NCBI GenBank assembly: GCA_003533785.1
Contig: DQCR01000036.1
Location: forward strand, 1 to 64,000
DNA: 64,000 nucleotides
Reading direction: 5' to 3'
Source of the DNA: Flavobacteriaceae bacterium
GTDB taxonomy: Bacteria > Bacteroidota > Bacteroidia > Flavobacteriales > Flavobacteriaceae
The position numbers and the translations under genes are program-made. The number at the start of each line of letters is the position of its first letter. Position 1 is the first letter of the stretch. The notes below the pieces were generated by a model that saw nothing but the letters and a program-made list of their open reading frames with translations, did not search any database and was not told where the DNA came from. Shown here piece after piece: positions 34,882 to 43,072 of the stretch.

Positions 34882-37788
34882 TTAATCTATGCGTGCTTCG
34901 TATATCAGTCGCTGCATGCGGGTTCGAATATCATGGTCTCCCAAAAGGGTATTCTCCATAGTCGGATAGGTTCGGTTGGATAAAAATACAAATAGTATTT
35001 GAGTTTCAGGATCCGCCCAAGCGTAGGTCCCTGTAAAGCCAAGATGACCAAAACTGGCGGGTGAAACACATCCACAGGTGTTTTCACTTCCCCCTTCTAG
35101 AAAGGGCTTATCTAGGCCCACGCCCCTCCTGTTACCTTGAGAGCAATAATAGCAAGTATTGAATTGATCAAAAGTTGTAGCGCTAAAATAGTGTTTTGAA
35201 TTATAGGTTCCCTTTTGAAGGAAAAGTTGAAGCATTACTGCTACTTCAAAAGCATTGGAAAACAAACCTGCATGACCGCCAACACCACCTAACATAGCTG
35301 CCCCCATGTCATGGACATCACCATCCAACTCTAAATAACGAAAATAAGTATCAATTTCAGAGGGAACAATTTCATTTTTATCGAATTTACGCAATGGAGT
35401 GTAAGTCGTTCTTTTTAATTCCATTGGAGAATAAAAGTGCTCCTCCATTAACCGATCAAGGGGTTTTTCATAGCGTCTTTCTAGAAATTCTTTGAAAATA
35501 ATAAAAGGGAGATCTGAATAATTGTAATACAAGGAGTCAAGCAGTGAGCTCTTTTCTATAGCTTTATAAATCTCTTTATTATAATCGCGTCTTAAGTAGA
35601 GTGGTGTGGCTACCTGGGTTGGAAATCGTTGACTCCTTTTTTTTCGATAAAACCTTTTTTTGGGTTTTTTATCCTCATCCAATGTCTCTTTATAAAATGC
35701 AATCCAGGGAGTTAGTCTTGCATAGTGCGACAACATCTCTTGAACTGTCAGATCACCCTTATTACTCTTTTCCCATTCTGGGAATAGATTTTTAAGGGGA
35801 GTGTTGAGTTTAATGTGACTGGAATCCATCGCTTGCATTATCAAGGGAAGTGTACCAAAAATCTTCGTCAATGAAGCCAAATCATACAAATCTGAATTCT
35901 GGACTGGCTGTTTTTTGTTATAGGTATGGTGACCGAAGCTTTTGTGGTAGAATATTTTACCATTTCGGGCCGCAAGAATTTGCATCCCTGGTGTCATAGC
36001 GGAATCAATGGCTACCTTGGCAAGGGCATCTACTTTTTTTAGCTTCTCAACAGAGAAGCCTACATTGACCGGCTGGGTGTATCCCATACGACCTGCTGCA
36101 GGCATATCCAAACCATAGTTTAGTGGATAAGCAGTACCTATTCGAACAGGAAGTTTTCCTTTTGCTGCTTGTATTCCGAATAAAAGGTCAGCGCTCAATT
36201 GTTGAACTATTGGGTTGTTCTGATAACTGAGCAATAAACCATCAAAAGCATTGGTTTTATTTAACTGAGCAACGGCATATGGCTTCACAAATACGGTGAC
36301 AATCACTGGAATTTTAAGTTGCTGGAGTTTTGATAGGAGTTTTATTTCATCTTTTGAGAAACGTTCAGACTTCCAAGGAGTTTTATCAGAACGATGGAAT
36401 CCTACAATTAGGCCTTCCAATTCAGTAGTTTTAGATTGAATTTGCTGAAAATTCCTCCCCTCAATGGTTGTTATTTGTGCATAGCGCTGAAGTTGCTTCT
36501 TAAACGCTTCACCACTAGCATCTCCCAAAGAAAGGTAGCCATAATTCGCATTGGGAATCAAGGGTAATGTCTCTTTTCTATTTTCCAATAAAGTGAGTGC
36601 TGCTCCCATGGCTTTAGAATAGAGTAAACTGTCTTTTTGACTATTTAATTCTTTAGTGATTTGAGCTACCGGTGTTGGGCGATAATGATTAAGACCAACC
36701 AGATACTTTGCTGCCAATACTTTCTTGACAGAATGAGCCAATCGTTCTTCGCTTATATCTCCTTCATTTAAGGCCTCTTTAATTTCTTTAATTCCTTCTC
36801 GAGGGCTGTCGGAAACTAAGATAATGTCATTTCCTGCAAGAAATGCTTCCAAGTCTGCATTGGAATTTCCAACATAATCAATGACGCCTTTCATATCCAT
36901 GGCGTCTGAAATGACCAGTCCTTTAAAGTTCATTTTACCTTGCAACAAATCCGTGACAATTTCAGGTGCAATACTACTTGGACGCTCATTGGACACCAAA
37001 GACGGAATGTTTAAATGTCCAATCATGACTGAATGAATTCCAGCGTCAATCAATTCCCGATAGGGAGCTAATTCCACCGTTTCTAAACGCTTTTTAGAGA
37101 CAGTCAGTGTGGGGAGTGTTTTATGGGAATCGTCTTGCGTGTCTCCATGCCCTGGGAAATGTTTCCCAGAAGTAAGGACACCAGCATCTCGCAAACCCCG
37201 CATCATTGCCAGTCCTTTGGCTGTAACATTCTCAGGGTCTTCCCCAAATGATCGGTTACCGATAATAGGGTTTAGCGGATTGATGTTCACATCCAATACA
37301 GGCGCGTAATTCATCTGAAGTCCCATCCTAAGATGCTGTTCACCTATCCGTTTTCCAATTTCATAAATCAACTGGTTGTCTTGAATTGCACCAAGGGTTA
37401 AATTCCAAGGAAAATCCATTACAGAATCCATACGCATACCAACGCCCCATTCTCCATCTAAAGTTGCCAAGAGTGGAATTTTAGCTTTGGATTGTAGTTG
37501 ATTCAAAATAGTTGTTTGTAAATAGGGATGTCCTGTGGAAAATACAACACCCCCTAAATGACTGTCTTCGACCATCCGGATCATGTCTTCAACATGCTTT
37601 GTATTATCCGATAAGGGCCGGACCATGGGAATGAAGAGCTGCCCTATTTTTTCTTCAACTGAAAGGGTTGCGTAAATACTATCAACCCATTGTTTTTGTG
37701 CTAGAGAATCTTTAGAAACAAGAGGGTTGGGTTGGGCTTGAATACAATATATGATACTAAAAAATAAGATTAGGGTCTTGCGAATCAT
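34882..37788 (-). CDS. Glycoside hydrolase family 3 (NagZ-like) fused to a serine beta-lactamase-fold domain
   Basis: 968 residues. A signal peptide covers about 1-18. The GH3 domain has GKHFPGHGDTQDDSH at 208-222, with the NagZ-type Asp/His general acid-base, and D295 in ISDAMDMKG is the nucleophile; a GH3 C-terminal domain follows. From about 585 a class C beta-lactamase/DD-peptidase fold begins, with S639-L-T-K642 as the SxxK motif and Y757-S-D as the second motif. One chain therefore joins beta-N-acetylglucosaminidase to a penicillin-binding fold, suggesting muropeptide turnover in the periplasm. Located between an unknown gene and bshA. Confidence 0.9.
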   Translation of the reverse strand: MIRKTLILFFSIIYCIQAQPNPLVSKDSLAQKQWVDSIYATLSVEEKIGQLFIPMVRPLSDNTKHVEDMIRMVEDSHLGGVVFSTGHPYLQTTILNQLQSKAKIPLLATLDGEWGVGMRMDSVMDFPWNLTLGAIQDNQLIYEIGKRIGEQHLRMGLQMNYAPVLDVNINPLNPIIGNRSFGEDPENVTAKGLAMMRGLRDAGVLTSGKHFPGHGDTQDDSHKTLPTLTVSKKRLETVELAPYRELIDAGIHSVMIGHLNIPSLVSNERPSSIAPEIVTDLLQGKMNFKGLVISDAMDMKGVIDYVGNSNADLEAFLAGNDIILVSDSPREGIKEIKEALNEGDISEERLAHSVKKVLAAKYLVGLNHYRPTPVAQITKELNSQKDSLLYSKAMGAALTLLENRKETLPLIPNANYGYLSLGDASGEAFKKQLQRYAQITTIEGRNFQQIQSKTTELEGLIVGFHRSDKTPWKSERFSKDEIKLLSKLQQLKIPVIVTVFVKPYAVAQLNKTNAFDGLLLSYQNNPIVQQLSADLLFGIQAAKGKLPVRIGTAYPLNYGLDMPAAGRMGYTQPVNVGFSVEKLKKVDALAKVAIDSAMTPGMQILAARNGKIFYHKSFGHHTYNKKQPVQNSDLYDLASLTKIFGTLPLIMQAMDSSHIKLNTPLKNLFPEWEKSNKGDLTVQEMLSHYARLTPWIAFYKETLDEDKKPKKRFYRKKRSQRFPTQVATPLYLRRDYNKEIYKAIEKSSLLDSLYYNYSDLPFIIFKEFLERRYEKPLDRLMEEHFYSPMELKRTTYTPLRKFDKNEIVPSEIDTYFRYLELDGDVHDMGAAMLGGVGGHAGLFSNAFEVAVMLQLFLQKGTYNSKHYFSATTFDQFNTCYYCSQGNRRGVGLDKPFLEGGSENTCGCVSPASFGHLGFTGTYAWADPETQILFVFLSNRTYPTMENTLLGDHDIRTRMQRLIYEARID

Positions 37789-37797
37789 AGTGATGAC

Positions 37798-38280
37798 TTA
37801 AAAAAAACGTTCATGCCAACTATCGGAAGCAGGAACTTCCCAAAGTGTTTCTAATTCTTTTTTGTTGAGAACCAAGTTATTGAACACGATTGTTTTTCTG
37901 GTTACGGCTTTATCCTTGGCCATTTTTTTAAACTCTGCCAAAGGTTTATAAGCGAAGAAGTCTCCTTGTTTGAAGGTCACATTCATCTTATCGAGAAGGA
38001 CAATATCGAAATCTCTCTCGAGGGTTTGAATAAAATGAACGAAGGCATCAATGGAACATCCACTTGCGTTTTGCGATTCTTCATTAAGGCCAAGAATAAT
38101 GAATCGCTTGTGTTCAATTTTGAAAGCGGCTTCCAATTGACTTCCATGTGCAGTCCATTCGGTAAGGAATTCCTCACATCGAACTTCTAGATTTTTTATT
38201 TCGTCGTCAGTCAAGGAACGATTACAAGGATAAATCCATACCCTTGCCTCATCTGGTAGAGATTCGAAAGAGACATTCAT
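37798..38280 (-). CDS. Conserved protein of unknown function
   Basis: 160 residues, soluble, no signal peptide. Recognisable segments are ARVWIYPCNRSLTDDEI and GDFFAYKPLAEFKKMAKDKAV. I recall relatives in Bacteroidota with the inherited label ABC transporter ATPase, but there is no Walker A or signature sequence, so that label is unsupported. Its stop is 9 nt before the GH3 fusion start and it follows the CCG protein by 3 nt, so it belongs to the same operon. Confidence 0.75.
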   Translation of the reverse strand: MNVSFESLPDEARVWIYPCNRSLTDDEIKNLEVRCEEFLTEWTAHGSQLEAAFKIEHKRFIILGLNEESQNASGCSIDAFVHFIQTLERDFDIVLLDKMNVTFKQGDFFAYKPLAEFKKMAKDKAVTRKTIVFNNLVLNKKELETLWEVPASDSWHERFF

Positions 38281-38283
38281 AGC

Positions 38284-39063
38284 TTATAATTCTTCGGCTT
38301 CTGCGATTAATTCAGCAATATCTTTTACGGGTAGTACCGCTTCTTTTTCTTTATTTTTGACTCCATCTGTCATCATAGTATTACAAAAGGGGCAGGCAGC
38401 AGCGATAATGTCTGGAGTCACTTCAAGGGCTTGCTCAGTTCTTTCAATATTAATGTCTTTAATTCCTTGTTCTGGTTCTTTAAACATTTGGGCTCCACCA
38501 GCTCCACAACACAAGCCCTTTGATTTACAATTCCGCATCTCAACCAATTCAGCATCGAGTTTTGAAATCAACGTTCTTGGGGCTTCATAAACCCCATTGG
38601 CTCTGCCCAGATAGCATGGGTCATGAAAGGTAATTCGTTTGCCTCGAAAGCTTCCTCCCTCAATTTGAAGTCGCTCTTCTTCAACTAATCTTTTGAGGAG
38701 TTGAGTGTGATGCATTACTTGATAGGATCCTCCCAACTCAGGATATTCATTTTTTATGGTATTGAAACAATGTGGACAAGTAGTCACGATTTTGGTGACT
38801 TCATATCCATTGAGCACTTCAATATTACCAAGGGCTTGCATTTGATAGAGGAATTCATTCCCTGCCCTTTTGGCTGGATCACCTGTGCAGCTTTCTTCGG
38901 TTCCTAAAACAGCAAAAGATACTTTGGCTTTGTTTAACAATTTCACAAAAGCTTTAGTGATTTTTTTTGCTCGATCGTCAAAACTTCCAGCACAACCCAC
39001 CCAAAAGAGTATTTCTGGTTTCTCCCCACGAGCCGTCATTTCTGCTAAAGTTGGAACTTTCAT
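38284..39063 (-). CDS. Cysteine-rich (CCG) Fe-S binding oxidoreductase subunit
   Basis: 259 residues with two CCG-type repeats as in HdrB, GlpC and LutA. Cysteines are C24, C59, C96 and C99 in TTCPHC, C150 in FHDPCYLGR, C185-C186 in LCCGAGGAQMF and C224/C227 in ACPFC. Such domains bind Fe-S clusters and pass electrons. The membrane 4Fe-4S protein two genes upstream in the same operon is the obvious partner; together they could form a heterodisulfide-reductase-like electron-transfer module. Confidence 0.87.
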   Translation of the reverse strand: MKVPTLAEMTARGEKPEILFWVGCAGSFDDRAKKITKAFVKLLNKAKVSFAVLGTEESCTGDPAKRAGNEFLYQMQALGNIEVLNGYEVTKIVTTCPHCFNTIKNEYPELGGSYQVMHHTQLLKRLVEEERLQIEGGSFRGKRITFHDPCYLGRANGVYEAPRTLISKLDAELVEMRNCKSKGLCCGAGGAQMFKEPEQGIKDINIERTEQALEVTPDIIAAACPFCNTMMTDGVKNKEKEAVLPVKDIAELIAEAEEL

Positions 39064-39070
39064 TTATGGA

Positions 39071-39517
39071 TTAGTTGTGTTCTCCATCATCAAATACCTC
39101 AATGGTCACTTCTTTTTCTACCAAATCAGTAAATTTTCCATTGTAACGTGTAGCACGGACAAGGTGATTGTCTATCCAATGATAATTACCCCCCCTAGGT
39201 TTTCCCATCAATAGGCTATGATATTTGAAGCCGTTACTTTTTAACCACTTCTCGGTTACATCACGATGAGCTTCCACACGTGAGGTGAAAAAACAAATGA
39301 GATGACCTTCTTCAAACCATTTATTTAGGGTCTCCAAGGCATCGGGATAAATTTCTGCTGTAGCCATACGCTCTGGTTCCTCATTGGGTATATCATCACA
39401 AATGGTTCCGTCAATGTCGACCAAATAGTTTTTGATGCCTTCTGGTAAAACAGGACTTACAACCTCCCCGTTTTCAACCTTTTGATGCAAATAATTTTCT
39501 GCTTCTTCTTTTTTCAT
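39071..39517 (-). CDS. HAD-superfamily phosphatase-like protein
   Basis: 148 residues. The HAD motif I is NYLVDIDGTICDD with the nucleophile D34 and D36, and CFFTSRVEAHRDVT supplies motif II (T/S). Motif III lysine and the final acidic loop (YHWIDNHL) are present. The substrate is unknown. It lies between the two Fe-S proteins (gaps of 15 and 7 nt). Confidence 0.8.
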   Translation of the reverse strand: MKKEEAENYLHQKVENGEVVSPVLPEGIKNYLVDIDGTICDDIPNEEPERMATAEIYPDALETLNKWFEEGHLICFFTSRVEAHRDVTEKWLKSNGFKYHSLLMGKPRGGNYHWIDNHLVRATRYNGKFTDLVEKEVTIEVFDDGEHN

Positions 39518-39532
39518 TCGTTTACTATTAAT

Positions 39533-40867
39533 TTAATTTTCTTGTGCCCAGAGCAGGCGGTCTTGATTATTGAAAGGCCAGGGGGCTCCGTTATTTTCTA
39601 TATTGCTCATCATAGCGTTCAGGTCCGAAGGGGCGGCCGATTCTTCCATTACTAGATACTGACGCATATCCATGATGATGGAGAGAGGATCGATATCTAC
39701 AGGGCAGGCTTCTGTACAGGCATTGCAGGACGTACAAGCCCATAATTCTTCTCTTGTAATATAATTGTCCAATAATTTTTTCCCATCCGATACCTCTTTT
39801 TTCTCCTTATTTTCTAAATGAATACCAACTTCTGTCAACCGATCTCGTGTATCCATCATAATTTTACGAGGGGACAATTTTTTTCCAGTTTGATTGGCAG
39901 GACACACACTAGTGCATCGTCCACATTCCGTACAGGTATACGCGTTCATCAATTGAATCCAAGATAAATCTGTAACATCAGCAGCACCAAAAGTGTCGGG
40001 TTCTTCTTCTGTTGGGTCTGAAGTTGAAACATTAGGGTCGGCTTCTGGGTTCATCATCATTTGAACCTCTTGGGTTACAGTAACATTATTTGCAAACGCA
40101 CCTTTTGGGCGTAGATTGGCGAAAAAGGTGTTGGGGAAAGCCAAAAGAATATGAAGATGTTTGGAATAGTATAGGTAATTCAGGAAAATGAAAATGCCAA
40201 TAATATGAGCCCACCAGAAACTCCGCTCCAAAACTATTAAAGTAGGCAATGAAAAATCAGAAAAAAGAGGTGTTAAATATTGGGATACAGGAAAATATCC
40301 GGCTTGCATGTAAGATTCGGCTCCTTGTTGTTGCAACAAAGAATCAGTGGCATTCATGGATAGGAACAATCCCATTAATAGTATTTCAAAATAAAGGATC
40401 AAGTCCGCATCCCATTTGGGCCATCCTTTCATTTCAGCTTTCCTAAAACGATCAACACGAATAGCGTTGCGTCGCAACCAAAAAACAACAACAGCGAACA
40501 AGACCAAGAGAGCGAGAATTTCAAAAGAACCAGTGAGTAGGTTATATAAACCTCCTAGATAAGGGGCAAATATTCGATGAGTGCCTAATAGACCATCAAC
40601 AATGATTTCTATCAATTCAATATTAATCAATACAAATCCTATATAAACTATAACGTGGAGAATACCTGCTATGGGTCGTTTCACCATTTTGGATTGGCCC
40701 AGAGCAACACGTGCCATGTTTGCCCAGCGTTTGTTGGTATTTTCGAATCTATTGACCGGGCGTCCCAAATGAATGTTTGCTGCGATTTTACGAACATTCC
40801 TCACAAAGAAGCGAATTGCCAGCAGGAAAAATATTAAGAAAAGAATATTCGGCAAGACTTTCATCAT
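39533..40867 (-). CDS. Membrane-bound 4Fe-4S electron-transfer protein
   Basis: 444 residues (ATG 40867 or 40864). The N-terminal half holds about five membrane helices (for example 5-22, 68-92, 112-132, 155-172 and 220-245), resembling the NarI/HdrE type of membrane domain. The C-terminal half has two 4Fe-4S motifs: C312-x2-C315-x2-C318-x3-C322 and C378-x2-C381-x2-C384-x3-C388. It should transfer electrons between the quinone pool and a soluble partner, most likely the CCG protein at 38284. Confidence 0.87.
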   Translation of the reverse strand: MMKVLPNILFLIFFLLAIRFFVRNVRKIAANIHLGRPVNRFENTNKRWANMARVALGQSKMVKRPIAGILHVIVYIGFVLINIELIEIIVDGLLGTHRIFAPYLGGLYNLLTGSFEILALLVLFAVVVFWLRRNAIRVDRFRKAEMKGWPKWDADLILYFEILLMGLFLSMNATDSLLQQQGAESYMQAGYFPVSQYLTPLFSDFSLPTLIVLERSFWWAHIIGIFIFLNYLYYSKHLHILLAFPNTFFANLRPKGAFANNVTVTQEVQMMMNPEADPNVSTSDPTEEEPDTFGAADVTDLSWIQLMNAYTCTECGRCTSVCPANQTGKKLSPRKIMMDTRDRLTEVGIHLENKEKKEVSDGKKLLDNYITREELWACTSCNACTEACPVDIDPLSIIMDMRQYLVMEESAAPSDLNAMMSNIENNGAPWPFNNQDRLLWAQEN

Positions 40868-40870
40868 GGC

Positions 40871-41821
40871 TTATTTATCCTTAGTTGTTGAATTAGTATA
40901 GGGCTCGTTCTTTTTACCAAACAAAGAAAAATGAACATACCGTTTCGGGTTTTCTTTGAGATCTGTAATTAATTGACCAAGTTCTTCTACAGTGTGATTT
41001 AGATTCTTGTATAGGGAATCGTTTTTAAGCAACTTACCCGCTGTTCCCTCTTCTTGATTCAAAGCTTCTAATAGCTTATTCATATTCATTGCAATGGATT
41101 CGTATTCTTCAATCACTCTCTTGATATTCACCCCACTGAGAGAATCTGTAATTTGTGATAAATTACTAGAGGTGTTCTCGATATTGGCGAAGGAGTTAGC
41201 AAGGGATTGTTCGTTTTCACTTAGTAATGTGGCAATTGAATTGGTTGCCATATTAGCATTTTTTGCTGTCTCAGAAACCAATGCTAAGGTATTTTTCAAA
41301 TTTGTTTGGGAGTCCTTATTGAGTACATTACTTACCCCTGCAAAAAGAGAATCTACACTTGTTAGTGTACTCGTAATTTTTTGTTGTAAAGGTGCTATTT
41401 GTTGGTTGAGTAGTTCGGTGAGGCCTGGTTTAGTTATAGCAACTAGGGTGTCTCCAGATTTTACTGGGATCGATGTAGAAAAATCAGGAATAATTGAAAT
41501 GGCTTTACCACCAATTAAACCAGTTTCATATAACATGGCTTCACTTTTATTGGTGAAGGAGAGGTTATTCCGAATGCTCATCGTCACTAAAATTTTTGTC
41601 GAGCCTGGTAAAAAGTCGATTTGTGTAATTTTACCTACCGAAAGGCCATTAATAGAAACCTTAGCTCCATTGACCAGCCCTTCAATTTCGTCATAGACCG
41701 TATATATAACTTTTTCTTTGTTGAATAAAGACTTGCCTTTGAGAAAATCAAAGCCCCACAAAAACGTAAGTATCCCTAGGATAACTACGAGGGCTGTTTT
41801 AATTTCTTTAGTTAGTTTCAA
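40871..41821 (-). CDS. MCE/MlaD-family lipid-transport protein
   Basis: 316 residues. One N-terminal membrane helix (about 9-24) is followed by the MCE domain GLVNGAKVSINGLSVGKITQ near 47-67 and a long helical, Asn/Ser-rich C-terminal region. MlaD-type proteins form hexamers that shuttle phospholipids between inner and outer membranes. No MlaE permease or MlaF ATPase lies beside it. It starts 3 nt before the Fe-S gene and has its own promoter-like signal. Confidence 0.9.
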   Translation of the reverse strand: MKLTKEIKTALVVILGILTFLWGFDFLKGKSLFNKEKVIYTVYDEIEGLVNGAKVSINGLSVGKITQIDFLPGSTKILVTMSIRNNLSFTNKSEAMLYETGLIGGKAISIIPDFSTSIPVKSGDTLVAITKPGLTELLNQQIAPLQQKITSTLTSVDSLFAGVSNVLNKDSQTNLKNTLALVSETAKNANMATNSIATLLSENEQSLANSFANIENTSSNLSQITDSLSGVNIKRVIEEYESIAMNMNKLLEALNQEEGTAGKLLKNDSLYKNLNHTVEELGQLITDLKENPKRYVHFSLFGKKNEPYTNSTTKDK

Positions 41822-41838
41822 TTGTAATGAGTGTTAAT

Positions 41839-41867
41839 CAAATGTACAAAATAAATACTGGGACAAT
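41839..41867 (-). promoter_or_regulatory. Internal promoter before the MCE gene
   Basis: On the minus strand ATTG (41867-41864), a 17-nt spacer and TACATTTG (41846-41839) match TTG-N17-TAnnTTTG. It lies in the 50-nt gap between amidase stop and MCE start and would let the downstream genes be expressed apart from the amidase. Confidence 0.55.
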
Positions 41868-41871
41868 ACCA

Positions 41872-43011
41872 TTATTTGTTCTTCAGCGCCTCTGCCAATG
41901 GTATTTTTTTATCCCCCGAAAACGCAACTACAAATGCGTTTTTATACCCTTTACGTTTTGCGACTCGAATCCATTTTTTTGCTTTTTCAAAATCGGTTGT
42001 CTCTCCGTAATAATAGCGGTACATTTTCCCTTTTTTATTTCTATAAATAGGAGACAATCCCTTGAAATTAAAAGGTTTTGGTTCTAACTTATTTTGACTT
42101 GCTGCAATCTGGACTCTAAATTGGATAGCAGGCTCAGAGGCTGTAATAACTATATTTTTTGTAGGTTGCTTCGATTGTATGGTATTGACAACACTCTTTT
42201 GTAAAGTATTTTTATAGTCTATAATTGCGTCAGCAATGGTATTTGCCATTTCAGATTGGCCTCTTGAAGAATTGAGATACGACCCTTCTTTCGCATTGGT
42301 TAAAAAACCGGTTTCTACCAATACACTAGGCATGTAGGTATACTTCAAGACGATAAAGCCAGCTTGTTTAACGGTTCTATCTTTTCTACCAAGATTTCGT
42401 ACAAATCGTTTCTGGATTTTATCAGCGGCTACGATACTTTGATTGTTATATGTTTCTTGCATCAGAGTGAGACCAATCACCGATTCGGGATTGTTGGGGT
42501 CAAACCCCTCGTAGTTTTTTTCGAAATTTTCTTCGTAGAAAATAACCGAGTTCTCCCGTTTGGACACCTCAAAGTTTCTTTGATTCGCATGCAGACCTAG
42601 GACAAAAGTTCCGGCCCCATATGCTTGAGAAGTATGTGCATCACAATGTATGGAAACAAATAAATCAGCATCTGCTTTATTTGCAATTTCAGCTCGTTTA
42701 ATTAAATCCACAAAGACATCAGTCTTTCGAGTATAAATAACTTTTATTCCAAGCGTCTTCTCAAGTTTCCGACCGGTTGCTAAGGCAATATTGAGGGCAA
42801 TCTTTTTTTCGTAGTACTTGCTATTAAAGCCTTTGTTTCCGGGGTCTTTACCACCATGCCCAGCGTCCAATACAACAATGAAAGGTTCTTGGGAATACAG
42901 ATCAGTAATGGGAAGAAAAATTAATAATGCAAGGAGAAATCCCTGTAGAATACTATTTCTTAAAAATTTCGCAATCCCTATGAAATTCAATCGAAGTAGG
43001 TAAATTATCAT
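41872..43011 (-). CDS. N-acetylmuramoyl-L-alanine amidase (Amidase_3)
   Basis: 379 residues from ATG 43011 (MIIYLLRLNF); an extension to 43044 is not favoured. A hydrophobic signal segment precedes the catalytic domain, which starts FIVVLDAGHGGKDPGNKG. Zinc ligands are the histidine of DAGHGG, a glutamate in NSKYYEKK, and H in SIHCDAH; ETGFLTNAKEG supplies the catalytic glutamate. The domain is followed by a C-terminal SPOR-like segment (FRVQIAASQNK...). It cleaves stem peptides from glycan strands during septum or wall turnover and is first gene of an eight-gene operon. Confidence 0.92.
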   Translation of the reverse strand: MIIYLLRLNFIGIAKFLRNSILQGFLLALLIFLPITDLYSQEPFIVVLDAGHGGKDPGNKGFNSKYYEKKIALNIALATGRKLEKTLGIKVIYTRKTDVFVDLIKRAEIANKADADLFVSIHCDAHTSQAYGAGTFVLGLHANQRNFEVSKRENSVIFYEENFEKNYEGFDPNNPESVIGLTLMQETYNNQSIVAADKIQKRFVRNLGRKDRTVKQAGFIVLKYTYMPSVLVETGFLTNAKEGSYLNSSRGQSEMANTIADAIIDYKNTLQKSVVNTIQSKQPTKNIVITASEPAIQFRVQIAASQNKLEPKPFNFKGLSPIYRNKKGKMYRYYYGETTDFEKAKKWIRVAKRKGYKNAFVVAFSGDKKIPLAEALKNK

Positions 43012-43041
43012 TAATTTAGCGCAGTTCAACGTCAGTCCCAA

Positions 43042-43072
43042 CAAATTTAGGATTATTCATCTTGCATACAAA
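43042..43072 (-). promoter_or_regulatory. Promoter of the amidase-to-bshA operon
   Basis: On the minus strand TTTG (43072-43069), an exact 19-nt spacer and TAAATTTG (43049-43042) match the Bacteroidota consensus perfectly. Transcription would start near 43035, about 25 nt upstream of the amidase ATG. The -33 box and part of the spacer lie inside the first codons of the opposing lptD. Confidence 0.75.
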
